A DNA stretch of 64,000 bases from Mycolicibacter algericus DSM 45454 (GTDB taxonomy: Bacteria; Actinomycetota; Actinomycetes; Mycobacteriales; Mycobacteriaceae): NCBI RefSeq assembly GCF_002086455.1, contig NZ_MVHC01000012.1:42121-106120 (forward strand). Direction: 5' to 3'. The stretch's first letter is position 1. Every line of letters begins with the position of its first letter. Shown here piece after piece: positions 28,964-38,258 of the stretch. The notes under the pieces were generated by a model. It did not search any database, was not told the DNA's origin, and saw nothing but the letters and a program-made list of their open reading frames with translations. The position numbers and the translations under genes are program-made.

Positions 28964-29079
28964 CGCGATCACCTCCATCCGCTGCGGCCAGGTCACCAGA
29001 ACCGGACCTGAGACTACCCAGGCCGGCACCCACAGCGGGGTGGCCGATCGGCATTTCGCAGTCGGCGCGGGGACGACCG

Positions 29080-31074
29080 CTACATCGCCTGCAGCACGAG
29101 TGGCGGTCCCGGGTCCGGCGACAGCGGAACATTGTGCCGCTGCAACAGCCAGCCGGCGATGTTGTGGAACAGCGGCGCGGCCGACGTGCCCGGCGATCCG
29201 TCGGCGGCACGATGGGGGTTGTCCATCATCATTCCGATGACGTAGCGCGGATTGTCCACCGGCGCGATCCCGGCGAAGGTGATCCAGTAGACGTCGTCGT
29301 AATAGCAGCCGCAGCCGGGATTGATCTGCTGGGCGGTGCCGGTCTTCCCGGCGATCTGGTAGCCGTCGACGGCGGCCTGCCATCCGGTGCCCTGCTGAAC
29401 ACCGGTCGGGTCGCGCTGGGTCACCGAGCGCAGCATGTTGCGGACGGTCTGCGCGGTCTGCTCCGAGACGACCCGCACCCCGTCCGGGCGGGGTTCCTCG
29501 GTGCGGGCGCCGTCGGGGGCGATGGTGGCCTTGATGATTCGCGGCGGAATGCGCAGCCCGTCGTTGGCGATGGCCTGATACATCCCGGCCATCTGCAGCA
29601 GCGTCATCGAAAGGCCTTGGCCGATCGGAAGGTTGGCGAACGAGCTGCCCGACCACTGGTCAACCGGCGGAACCAGCCCGGCGCTCTCGCCGGGAAGGGC
29701 GACGCCGGTGCGCTGCCCCAGACCGAATTTCTCCAGCATCTCGAACCAACGCTCGGGGCCTACCCGCTGCGCCAGCATCAGGGTGCCGACGTTGGAGGAC
29801 TTCCCAAAGATCCCGGTCGTGGTGTAGGGCGCCACCCCGTGCTCCCAGGCATCGCTGACGGTGACATCTGCGATGTTGATCGAGCCCGGAACCTGTAGCA
29901 CCTCATCGGGGTTGCTCAGGCCGTACTCGATGACCGAGGCGGCGGTGATGATCTTGTTCACCGAGCCGGGCTCGAACGGCGACGACACCGCCGGGTTTCC
30001 CAGCTGCCGGTCCTCTTGTCGCCCGATGTCCTGAGACGGGTCGAAGGTGTTGTCGCCGGCCATCGCCAGCACCTCGCCGGTCTTGGCGTCGAGCACCACC
30101 GCGGTGACGTTGCGGGCGCCGGAGACGTTCTTGGCCTGCTGAACCTGCTGCTGGACGTAGAACTGGATGTCGTCGTCGAGGGTGAGCTGGATCGTCGAGC
30201 CGTTGACGGCCCGGTGCCGGTTGCGGTAGCTGCCCGGGATCACCACGCCGTCGGAGCCGCGGTCGTAGGTGATCGAGCCGTCGGTGCCGGCCAGCACGGC
30301 GTCCATCGAGTCTTCCAGCCCCAGCAGGCCGTGGCCGTCCCAGTCGATGCCGCCGATGATGTTGGCGGCCAACGATCCGCCCGGATACTGCCGCAGATCC
30401 TGGCGCTCGCTGCCGACCTCCGGGTATTTGTCGGTGATCGCCTCGGCCAGCGCCGGATCGACGGCACGGGCCAGATAGACAAAGGTCTCGTTGCTGCGCA
30501 ATTTCTTCAACAGCGTCGCCGCATCCGGCTTGTTCCCGAGTCGGCCGGCGATGTCCTTGGCGATCTCCTGAAAGCGCCGCTGGGGATCGGGGGCGGCCGG
30601 ATCCTTCTTCCGGGCCTCCGCGAGTTGCTTGCCGACCTTGATCGGCTGGAAGGTCAATGCCCGGGCTTCGATGGTGAACGCCAACTTGTCGCCGGTGCGG
30701 TCGATGATGTCGCCGCGCATGGCCTGCTGGACGTCGGTGACCTTGAGTTGTCCAGCGGCCTCGGCCCGCAATCCCGACGCCCGCGGCACCTGCAGATAAA
30801 ACAACTGGGCCGCGGACAGCGCCAGCACCAGGAAGATCACGGCGTTGCCGGTGCGGTGCCGGAAGACGAACGATGCGCTGCGCAGCCCCAGGTCGGTGGC
30901 CGGCCGGGTACGACGATCGCGCGCCGAATGTCCCGTCTGCTGGGCAACTTTGGCCGTTTTGGCCGACTTGGGCTGCTTGGTGGGCTTGGCGGATCGGCCG
31001 GCCCTGCGCGTGCTCGCCTTGACCGAGCCGTCGGCGCGCCGCGTCGGTCCTGTGCTCCGAGCCGACCGTCTCAT
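29080..31074 (-). CDS. pbpB: Septal class B penicillin-binding protein PbpB (FtsI)
   Basis: A septal transpeptidase of 664 residues. A long basic Lys/Arg/Thr-rich cytoplasmic N-terminus (1-75) is followed by one transmembrane helix ([20 protein letters not shown]). The pedestal domain includes [20 protein letters not shown]. The transpeptidase domain shows SXXK as [13 protein letters not shown] as [11 protein letters not shown], and KTG as [11 protein letters not shown]. The C-terminal part contains [11 protein letters not shown], a paired cysteine motif. It overlaps the FtsL-like gene by four bases and partners FtsW. Target of beta-lactams. Confidence 0.97.
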   Translation of the reverse strand: MRRSARSTGPTRRADGSVKASTRRAGRSAKPTKQPKSAKTAKVAQQTGHSARDRRTRPATDLGLRSASFVFRHRTGNAVIFLVLALSAAQLFYLQVPRASGLRAEAAGQLKVTDVQQAMRGDIIDRTGDKLAFTIEARALTFQPIKVGKQLAEARKKDPAAPDPQRRFQEIAKDIAGRLGNKPDAATLLKKLRSNETFVYLARAVDPALAEAITDKYPEVGSERQDLRQYPGGSLAANIIGGIDWDGHGLLGLEDSMDAVLAGTDGSITYDRGSDGVVIPGSYRNRHRAVNGSTIQLTLDDDIQFYVQQQVQQAKNVSGARNVTAVVLDAKTGEVLAMAGDNTFDPSQDIGRQEDRQLGNPAVSSPFEPGSVNKIITAASVIEYGLSNPDEVLQVPGSINIADVTVSDAWEHGVAPYTTTGIFGKSSNVGTLMLAQRVGPERWFEMLEKFGLGQRTGVALPGESAGLVPPVDQWSGSSFANLPIGQGLSMTLLQMAGMYQAIANDGLRIPPRIIKATIAPDGARTEEPRPDGVRVVSEQTAQTVRNMLRSVTQRDPTGVQQGTGWQAAVDGYQIAGKTGTAQQINPGCGCYYDDVYWITFAGIAPVDNPRYVIGMMMDNPHRAADGSPGTSAAPLFHNIAGWLLQRHNVPLSPDPGPPLVLQAM

Positions 31075-32099
31075 CGCGGGGCTCCCGGAAGCAGCGGTGG
31101 CAGGACGGGCTGCTGCGGCAGCTCCGGTTGCGGCGGCAAGGCGGCCTGCGGCGGAAGCACGGCCGCGGGGGGCAGCGCGGCCTCCGGCGGCAGCGCGACG
31201 GGCGGGATCTCAAGCGCGGGACCCGGCGGCGGCCCGGACAGCGGCGCACCGGGCAGGCCGGGCATTCCCGGCAGCCCCGGGATGATCAGCGGCGCACCGG
31301 GTACCGCGGGCGCCGGCGCGGCCGGGGTGGGCAGATGCCGGCTGTCCAGCTTCGGCCCGGCGGGCGGCACCCGCACCGGAACCTCGGCCGGCGGTGTCGC
31401 CGGTTGCTCGTCGGGCAGCTTGGTGTTCAGTGGCGGCGGCGGCACACCCTCGGCCGGTTTCGGTTGGCCGACGACCACCCAGTTGCCGGCCGGGTCCTGG
31501 ACCAGGTGGGCGGTGTCGCGGGTCGGGATCATGCCCAGTTCGCGGGCCGCCTCGGCCAGCGCCGGCGCCGACTCGGCGGTGAGCACGTCACGCTCCAGCG
31601 CCTCCTTCTGCTGCAGCAGCACCCGATTGCGCTCCCGGATGTTGCCCAGCTGATAGGAGCGCTCGGCGGCATCGGTCGACAGCCACAGCGTGATGCCCAG
31701 CCCGATACCGAGCGAACCGATGATCAACACCACGAACGGGACCTTGGCCGCCAAGGAGCGCGGTCGCAGGTCGATCGACGCCAGCCGGGTGATCAGGCGT
31801 TCCCGCAGCGGTACGCGCACCACCTTGGGTGCCTTGGCCTTTCGCGCCTTGGCACGCGCCTTGGCCTGCTTGGTGTTCTTCGGCGGCACCGGCCGGGCAT
31901 CGGTGCGTGCGAGCACCGCGTTCTGCGGCCCCGACCGCGGCCGCGATTCACGCCCCGGGGCGGGCGCAGTCCCGTGCTGCCGCCGAGAGCGCCGTGCCTG
32001 CGGCGCCTCACTCGAACGGCGCGGCCCGGTGCGGGTGGCGCCCTCGGGGCCGCGGCGGCGATCGCCTTGCCTGGCCGCAGGTTTGCGGTTGGTCGCCAT
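31071..32099 (-). CDS. FtsL-like divisome membrane protein with Pro-rich C-terminus (Rv2164c-type)
   Basis: The 342-residue protein starts at ATG 32099, which shares one base with the rsmH stop (TGATG). Residues 1-115 are basic and low complexity. One transmembrane helix follows (KVPFVVLIIGSLGIGLGITL). A coiled-coil with a heptad pattern comes next (SYQLGNIRERNRVLLQQKEA, then LERDVLTAESAPALAEAARE). Together these give the FtsL/septum-formation layout. The last about 140 residues are an extracytoplasmic Pro/Ala/Gly-rich tail. Position between rsmH and pbpB is that of FtsL in most bacteria. The tail length is typical of mycobacterial versions. Confidence 0.85.
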   Translation of the reverse strand: MATNRKPAARQGDRRRGPEGATRTGPRRSSEAPQARRSRRQHGTAPAPGRESRPRSGPQNAVLARTDARPVPPKNTKQAKARAKARKAKAPKVVRVPLRERLITRLASIDLRPRSLAAKVPFVVLIIGSLGIGLGITLWLSTDAAERSYQLGNIRERNRVLLQQKEALERDVLTAESAPALAEAARELGMIPTRDTAHLVQDPAGNWVVVGQPKPAEGVPPPPLNTKLPDEQPATPPAEVPVRVPPAGPKLDSRHLPTPAAPAPAVPGAPLIIPGLPGMPGLPGAPLSGPPPGPALEIPPVALPPEAALPPAAVLPPQAALPPQPELPQQPVLPPLLPGAPR

Positions 32100-33106
32100 C
32101 AATCCCCCCTCGCTGTCGAAGCCGGCCCGGCCGCAACGCGCTGCACGGCCCGCAACCGGACCGATCCCGCTCTCGGGTTGTGCTCGACCTCATCCGGTTG
32201 GGCACGCTCGGCGCCCCGCGTCAACGTCGTGAACCTCGGTCTGTCACCGGGCAATTCGACCGGCAGATCGACCGGCGTGCGCGACGTGGTCACCGCGGCG
32301 AACAACTGCTTGACGATGCGATCCTCCAGTGACTGATAGGACATCACCGCGACGCGCCCGCCCACCGCCAGCGCGTCCAGGGCGGCCGGGAGGGCGCTGC
32401 GCAGCGACTCGAGCTCGCCGTTGACCGCGATGCGCAGTGCCTGGAACGTCCGCTTGGCCGGATGCCCCCCGGTGCGTCGGGCGGGCGCCGGAATCGCCTC
32501 GTAGAGCAGCGCTGTCAGCTCCCCCGTCGAGGTGAACGGTGTCTGCGACCGCCGGCGGACGATATGGGCGGCGATGCGTGACGCGAAGCGCTCCTCGCCG
32601 AAACGGCGCAGGATGTCGGTCAGCGCGGCCGCGTCGTAGGTGTTGACGATCTCCGCGGCCGTCAGCTCGGCCTCGGGATCCATCCGCATGTCCAGTGGGG
32701 CGTCCTGGGCGTAGGAGAAGCCCCGCTCCGCCCGGTCGAGCTGCATCGACGAGACGCCGAGATCGAACAGCACCCCGTCGACCGAACCTGTTGGCGCCAA
32801 CCCCACTTCCGTCAGCGCTGCGCCGATCGCGTCGTAGCGGGTCCGGACGGTGCGCAGCCGATCGGCGAACCGGTCCAACCGGGTGCCGGCGATCTCAAGC
32901 GCGGTGGTGTCCCGGTCGAGGCCGATGACCCGCAGGCCGGGGAACTGGCTCAGGAACCGTTCGGTATGGCCGCCGGCCCCGAGGGTGGCGTCGACGAGAG
33001 TGGCGCCACGGCCGTCTGGTGATTCCCGGGTCAGCGCCGGGGCCAGCAGTTCCACGCAACGCTCCAGCAGTACCGGTACGTGCCCGAATTCGCCCTGCTC
33101 GGCCAC
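32099..33106 (-). CDS. rsmH: 16S rRNA (cytosine1402-N4)-methyltransferase RsmH
   Basis: This SAM-dependent methyltransferase (335 residues from GTG 33106) modifies C1402 in the ribosomal decoding centre. The SAM site is [15 protein letters not shown], then [18 protein letters not shown]. Other blocks are [50 protein letters not shown] and [18 protein letters not shown]. The start has GGAGGGGAGG upstream, so it is well supported. However, the frame stays open for about 50 codons further up and resembles the longer N-terminus annotated in M. tuberculosis; this may be conserved non-translated sequence or an alternative start. Confidence 0.95.
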   Translation of the reverse strand: MAEQGEFGHVPVLLERCVELLAPALTRESPDGRGATLVDATLGAGGHTERFLSQFPGLRVIGLDRDTTALEIAGTRLDRFADRLRTVRTRYDAIGAALTEVGLAPTGSVDGVLFDLGVSSMQLDRAERGFSYAQDAPLDMRMDPEAELTAAEIVNTYDAAALTDILRRFGEERFASRIAAHIVRRRSQTPFTSTGELTALLYEAIPAPARRTGGHPAKRTFQALRIAVNGELESLRSALPAALDALAVGGRVAVMSYQSLEDRIVKQLFAAVTTSRTPVDLPVELPGDRPRFTTLTRGAERAQPDEVEHNPRAGSVRLRAVQRVAAGPASTARGD

Positions 33107-33260
33107 CGCAACACCTCCCCTCCGATGTGGGCCCCGCCATGCCGGCGATCGTCCGGGGATCGCCCCTGCCTCGAGGTCCCTGCCCGACGGCGCGAACCTG
33201 ACGTTGGGGAAGTACGTCAGGGTCGGTTCGGACAGAGGCCACGAGGCACGGGCGCGCGCC

Positions 33261-33692
33261 TCAGATGATGTCGCTGAGGGCTTCATCGCTGGCCGCGGAG
33301 AAGTTCTCTTCATGGGTCTGCTGGTAGTCGCTCCACGCCTGCGCATCCCAGATCTCGAGGTAGTCGACCGATCCGATGACCACGCAGTCCTTGGAGAGGT
33401 TGGCGTAGCGGCGATGGTCGGGCGACAAGGTGATCCGGCCCTGTCCGTCGGGATGCTGTTCGTCGGTGGCGGCGGCCAGGTTGCGCAGGAATGCCCGCGC
33501 TTCGGGATTGCTGCGCGACGCCTTGGCCGCGCGGCGGGCGAGTTGCTCGAACTCGGCCCGCGGGTACACGGCCAGGCTGTAGTCCTGGCTCTTGGTGACC
33601 ATCAAACCTCCTGCCAGCGCGTCGCGAAACTTCGCGGGCAGTGTCAGCCGCCCCTTGTCGTCGAGCTTGGGCGTATAGGTGCCGAGGAACAT
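33261..33692 (-). CDS. mraZ: Transcriptional regulator MraZ
   Basis: A 143-residue protein with two SpoVT-AbrB domains: [20 protein letters not shown] at the N-terminus and the second with [19 protein letters not shown]. In other bacteria it forms a ring and represses the division/cell wall operon by binding direct TGGGN repeats. Exactly such repeats occur 34-58 bp upstream of the start codon (33726-33750). It is the first gene of the dcw cluster and probably autoregulates. A gap of 154 bp separates it from the rsmH start. Confidence 0.95.
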   Translation of the reverse strand: MFLGTYTPKLDDKGRLTLPAKFRDALAGGLMVTKSQDYSLAVYPRAEFEQLARRAAKASRSNPEARAFLRNLAAATDEQHPDGQGRITLSPDHRRYANLSKDCVVIGSVDYLEIWDAQAWSDYQQTHEENFSAASDEALSDII

Positions 33693-33725
33693 CGGCCACC
33701 TCCCGCCACCACGTCGACAACGTCA

Positions 33726-33750
33726 GCCCACAATACCCCACAATCCCCCA
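33726..33750 (-). promoter_or_regulatory. MraZ box: three TGGGN direct repeats at 10-bp spacing
   Basis: On the minus strand TGGGG (33750-33746), TGGGG (33740-33736) and TGGGC (33730-33726) are each separated by five bases. This is the arrangement described for MraZ operators in E. coli, located just before mraZ. Confidence 0.75.
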
Positions 33751-33876
33751 CTCTGCACCATTTAATGAGCTGCTGTCGCCCCCTTTCCCCACTGAACCGG
33801 GGGTTGGTCGGCTCTACCGCGGCAAAATCAGCAAGCTGGATCAGAAAAACCCCAGGTCACACCGTCAGAATTGGAG

Positions 33877-33891
33877 TGGGGCGAAGTGGGG
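33877..33891 (+). promoter_or_regulatory. Second MraZ-type repeat pair, opposite orientation
   Basis: On the plus strand TGGGG at 33877-33881 and 33887-33891 have the same 10-bp period as the main box. It lies about 185 bp upstream of the mraZ start. Binding is a prediction only. Confidence 0.4.
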
Positions 33892-33944
33892 AATCAGGCC
33901 GTTACCGGACCCGGGACGCGCCGGCGCGACGGCGAACGCACACG

Positions 33945-33972
33945 AAAAAGGGGCAGCCGATCGGCTGCCCCT
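33945..33972 (-). terminator. Intrinsic terminator of the DUF3040 gene
   Basis: A 24-base perfect palindrome (33949-33972, GGGGCAGCC on each arm) is followed on the minus strand by five T (33949-33944). It sits 20 bp after the DUF3040 stop and isolates that gene from mraZ. Rho-independent terminators with a T tract are uncommon in mycobacteria. Confidence 0.85.
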
Positions 33973-33992
33973 GTCACGTCAAACGTGCCGCG

Positions 33993-34394
33993 CTACGGCT
34001 CGAAACGACGGCGGAACCGGTCCTCCATGCGACTGGCGAACGTACCGCTGCCACCCTTGACCCGACGCTGCTGACTCCCGCCCGTCTTGGCCACCCCGTC
34101 GCCGGCCGCGGTCGCGTGGTTTCCGGTGATGGCGAACACCACGCCGCCAAACATCACCACGAAACCGACCACGCTCAAGATCAGGAATCCGGGGTTGACG
34201 GTCGAATAGAACGGAATACCGGAAACCAGCATCACCAGCCCGGTCAGGAACATTGCCATGCCCTGCACCCGCCGCCGCGTGGTGGGAGTGCGCAGCGCAC
34301 CACCACGGACGCTGGACGCGAACTTGGGGTCCTCCGCGTAGAGGGCGCTCTCGATCTCGTCGAGCATGCGCTGTTCATGATCGGAGAGTGGCAT
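33993..34394 (-). CDS. DUF3040 membrane protein (Rv2169c-type)
   Basis: A 133-residue protein from ATG 34394, preceded by AAGGAGGGA. The start MPLSDHEQRMLDEIESALYA followed by EDPKFASSV is the DUF3040 signature of actinobacteria. Two transmembrane helices follow (MAMFLTGLVMLVSGIPFYST and FLILSVVGFVVMFGGVVFAI), then a short basic C-terminus (RMEDRFRRRFEP). It is located just upstream of mraZ, as in M. tuberculosis, but ends in its own terminator, so it is not part of the dcw transcript. Function is unknown. Confidence 0.88.
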   Translation of the reverse strand: MPLSDHEQRMLDEIESALYAEDPKFASSVRGGALRTPTTRRRVQGMAMFLTGLVMLVSGIPFYSTVNPGFLILSVVGFVVMFGGVVFAITGNHATAAGDGVAKTGGSQQRRVKGGSGTFASRMEDRFRRRFEP

Positions 34395-34482
34395 CGTCCC
34401 TCCTTGCCGACGGCCGGTCACATCACTGCCCACGGCTGGCTACGGACTGTGCGGGCAACTAACACTGATAATACGAGGTCGG

Positions 34483-34500
34483 CCTGTGGTGTACCACAGG
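34483..34500. promoter_or_regulatory. Palindrome between divergent DUF3040 and GNAT genes
   Basis: Arms CCTGTGGT (34483-34490) and ACCACAGG (34493-34500) around a two-base centre form a perfect 18-bp dyad, a typical size for a dimeric repressor operator. It could serve either gene. Confidence 0.4.
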
Positions 34501-34620
34501 CTTCGTCAGCCGATTGTAGCCCCGGTCCGGCGATGCCGATCGGTAACCGCCCGACGTCCGGGAACCGAAGCTCCGATAATGGGTGCGCGCGCCCAAAACC
34601 ATCGACCGGGAGAGGAACCG

Positions 34621-35244
34621 TTGGCGACATTGCTCATCGACCTGTCGCCGCGCGACATGGCGGACCGGCTCAGCGAGGCACTGCGGGTATACGTCAACGC
34701 GATGGGCTACCCGCCCGGCACCGAGAACCAACGAGCCTCGATGTGGCTGGATCACACCCGCCGCCGTGGCTGGCGGGCGGTGGCCGCCCTGCAAGACGGG
34801 GCTACCGGGGGCGGCGCCGAACTGCTGGGGATCGCTTATGGCTACTGCGGTGCACCCGACCAGTGGTGGCAGCAGCAGGTGGTGGCGGGTCTGCACCGCC
34901 GCGGCATCCCCCGCCCCGACATCCAGCGGCTGACGACCAGCTACTTCGAGCTGACCGAGCTGCACGTGCTGCCGCGTTCACAGGGCAGCGGCTTGGGCGA
35001 GGCACTCGCGCGGCGGCTGCTGACCGGACGGGCCGAGGCCAACGTGCTGCTCTCCACCCCGGAGATCAGCGGCGAAGGCAACCGCGCCTGGCGGCTCTAC
35101 CGCCGGCTGGGCTTCGCCGACGTCATCCGCGGGCACCACTTCGCCGGCGATCCCCGGCCGTTCGCCATCCTGGGCCGAGCGCTGCCGCTGGAGCAGCCAA
35201 CCGCCGCGTCGTCGGCCGACCAGCCCGCCGGTCTGGCACGATGA
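34621..35244 (+). CDS. GNAT family acetyltransferase (Rv2170-type)
   Basis: A 207-residue protein starting at TTG 34621, with GAGAGGA four bases upstream; longer in-frame starts lack a ribosome site. The fold is GNAT: N-terminal LSPRDMADRLSEALRVYVNA, the acetyl-CoA loop region ELHVLPRSQGSGLGEALARR with the Q/RxxGxG/A-like QGSGLG, and ending GNRAWRLYRRLGFADVIRG. I recall that M. tuberculosis Rv2170 has been reported to acetylate isocitrate dehydrogenase; that is not visible here. The stop overlaps the lppM start (ATGA), so the two are cotranscribed. Confidence 0.88.
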   Translation: MATLLIDLSPRDMADRLSEALRVYVNAMGYPPGTENQRASMWLDHTRRRGWRAVAALQDGATGGGAELLGIAYGYCGAPDQWWQQQVVAGLHRRGIPRPDIQRLTTSYFELTELHVLPRSQGSGLGEALARRLLTGRAEANVLLSTPEISGEGNRAWRLYRRLGFADVIRGHHFAGDPRPFAILGRALPLEQPTAASSADQPAGLAR

Positions 35245-35963
35245 CCTCCGTGCACGTTCGGCGCTCGCTACCGACTTTCCGGCGGTTCACCGCATACCGT
35301 CGACTGCTGGCGCTGGTGGTGCTGGTGCTGATCACCGCGCCCATGATGGTCGGGTGTGTGCGCGTCAAGGCCACCATCACCGTCTCCCCCAACGACCAGG
35401 TCTCCGGACAGATCATCGCGGCGGCCAAACCCCGCAACGACAACGACACCGGACCCAAACTCAGCGCCGACGTGCCGTTCGCGCAGAAGATCGCGATCAC
35501 CAGCTACAACCGTGACGGCTACGTCGGCTCGCAGGCGGTGTTCTCCGACCTGACCTTCGCCGAACTGCCGCAGCTGGCCGAGATGAACCGCGACGCGGCC
35601 GGGGTGAACCTCGCGCTGCGCCGCGCCGGGAACCTGGTGATCCTGGAGGGCCGGGTGGACCTCACCTCGCTGAGCGACCCGACGGCCGACGTCGAGTTGA
35701 GCGTCGCGTTCCCCGGGGAGGTAACCTCGACCAACGGCGAGCGACTCGGCGACGATACGGTGCAGTGGCGACTCAAGCCGGGCGTGGTCAGCACCATGAG
35801 CGCACAGGCTCATTACACCGACCCCAGCACCCGATCGTTCGCCCGCGCCGCCATGTGGCTGGTGTTGTCGACGTTCGCCGTGGCCGGAGCGGTGGCGCTG
35901 ATCGCCTGGGGCGGCCGCGACCGCTCACCGCGCTTCAGCTCCCCGCACGACGACGCCGCCTGA
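35241..35963 (+). CDS. lppM: Lipoprotein LppM
   Basis: A 240-residue envelope protein. The N-terminal signal (RRLLALVVLVLITAPMMVGC) ends in a lipobox at Cys39. The mature part is beta-rich (FSDLTFAELPQLAEMNRDAA, then LVILEGRVDLTSLSDP), and a C-terminal transmembrane helix (AAMWLVLSTFAVAGAVALIA) anchors it again. This double-anchored layout matches LppM of M. tuberculosis, which has been linked to phagosomal maturation control. It overlaps the acetyltransferase stop by four bases. The ATG follows no separate strong ribosome site, consistent with coupling. Confidence 0.9.
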   Translation: MTSVHVRRSLPTFRRFTAYRRLLALVVLVLITAPMMVGCVRVKATITVSPNDQVSGQIIAAAKPRNDNDTGPKLSADVPFAQKIAITSYNRDGYVGSQAVFSDLTFAELPQLAEMNRDAAGVNLALRRAGNLVILEGRVDLTSLSDPTADVELSVAFPGEVTSTNGERLGDDTVQWRLKPGVVSTMSAQAHYTDPSTRSFARAAMWLVLSTFAVAGAVALIAWGGRDRSPRFSSPHDDAA

Positions 35964-35976
35964 GCGCCGAGCCGGC

Positions 35977-36882
35977 TCAGCGAGCCGCCGGCGACCAGTA
36001 GTCGAGCATCTGGGCGAAGGTCGTGAACGCAGCGGCGGACACCCCGTAGGTCGCCTCGAGGTGGATGCTCAACGGAAAGCCCAGGTCGGCGACACCGTCG
36101 ATGACCCGCTTGTACAGGTCGAGCATCAGCTTGCGACGCTGCTCGGGCTCGCTGTCGGCGAGGGTTCTGACGAAGGCCTGCTCGGCCGCGACCGCCGCGT
36201 TGCCGGGGTCTTGGATCAGCCAGTTGATCAGGCCGACCCGGTTCTCGAACGTCGGCACGAAACCGAAGGACAGCAAGATCTCCGGGCGCGCGTCGCTGTG
36301 CTGGGCGAACTCGGTCAAGAACGGCACGATCGCATCGGAGTACAGCAGCTGGGTCAGCCCGAAGGTGGCACCCCGGTCGCATTTGAAATCGAACCGGCCG
36401 ATCTCGTCGGCGCGGGTCGGGATCAGGATGACGCCGCGGTTGGCGACATCGGCGCGGAAGGTCGCCAGCGCGTCGGTGGGCGGCACGCCGGAGCCCTCAC
36501 CGTCGGCCATGGTGCGCGGCACTCCGACGAACACCACGCCCTCGATACCGGCCCCGGTCAGATCGCCGAGCCGACCACGCAGCGCCGCTTCGTCCGAGAA
36601 CGCGGTCACCTGGGTGCACAGCCCGGACATGCCCGGCAGCTGCGGCCCGATGGTCTTCCAGAAGTCCAGCACGTCGAGCTTGGGCTTCATCTCCACGGGC
36701 CGGTCGTCGTCCTCGGCGATCATCGCGGGCATCAGGATGTGCCGGATGCGGCCCTCGATACCGGCCTCGGCCGCAAACCGCCGGACCTTGTCGGCGTCCT
36801 CGCAGGCTTTCTCGTGGGCCTGCTCTGGCCCACGATCCAAGTTCGGCGGGACAAGCTCGAGTGCGACGGTGTTCAAGGTCAC
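35977..36882 (-). CDS. Atypical methylenetetrahydrofolate reductase-like protein (Rv2172c-type)
   Basis: This 301-residue TIM-barrel protein starts at GTG 36882 with AGGAG six bases upstream. Upstream in-frame ATGs at 36912 and 36981 are less well placed, and 301 residues is the length I recall for the M. tuberculosis protein. Features are VALELVPPNLDRG, then FVGVPRTMADGEGSGVPPTD, CDRGATFGLTQLLYSDAIVP and LSFGFVPTFEN. The last stretches resemble the folate-binding part of MetF. The M. tuberculosis protein has been described as a flavin-independent methylenetetrahydrofolate reductase, a step supplying methyl-THF to methionine synthesis. I hold that function as likely, not proved. Confidence 0.82.
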   Translation of the reverse strand: MTLNTVALELVPPNLDRGPEQAHEKACEDADKVRRFAAEAGIEGRIRHILMPAMIAEDDDRPVEMKPKLDVLDFWKTIGPQLPGMSGLCTQVTAFSDEAALRGRLGDLTGAGIEGVVFVGVPRTMADGEGSGVPPTDALATFRADVANRGVILIPTRADEIGRFDFKCDRGATFGLTQLLYSDAIVPFLTEFAQHSDARPEILLSFGFVPTFENRVGLINWLIQDPGNAAVAAEQAFVRTLADSEPEQRRKLMLDLYKRVIDGVADLGFPLSIHLEATYGVSAAAFTTFAQMLDYWSPAAR

Positions 36883-38243
<1,361 letters not shown>

Positions 38244-38258
38244 GGAGCCCCCAGCGCC

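Larger units (their letters stand above)
33693..33944. other. mraZ upstream regulatory region
   Basis: Non-coding DNA with the putative MraZ operators (33726-33750 and 33877-33891) and, at its right end, the terminator of the preceding DUF3040 gene. Nothing codes for a supported protein here. Confidence 0.6.

Noticed and set aside
32850..35240. A long plus-strand open frame running through rsmH, mraZ and the DUF3040 gene up to lppM
   Set aside because: Only the final part from 35241 (lppM) is protein-like; the rest is antisense to or out of frame with well-supported genes.
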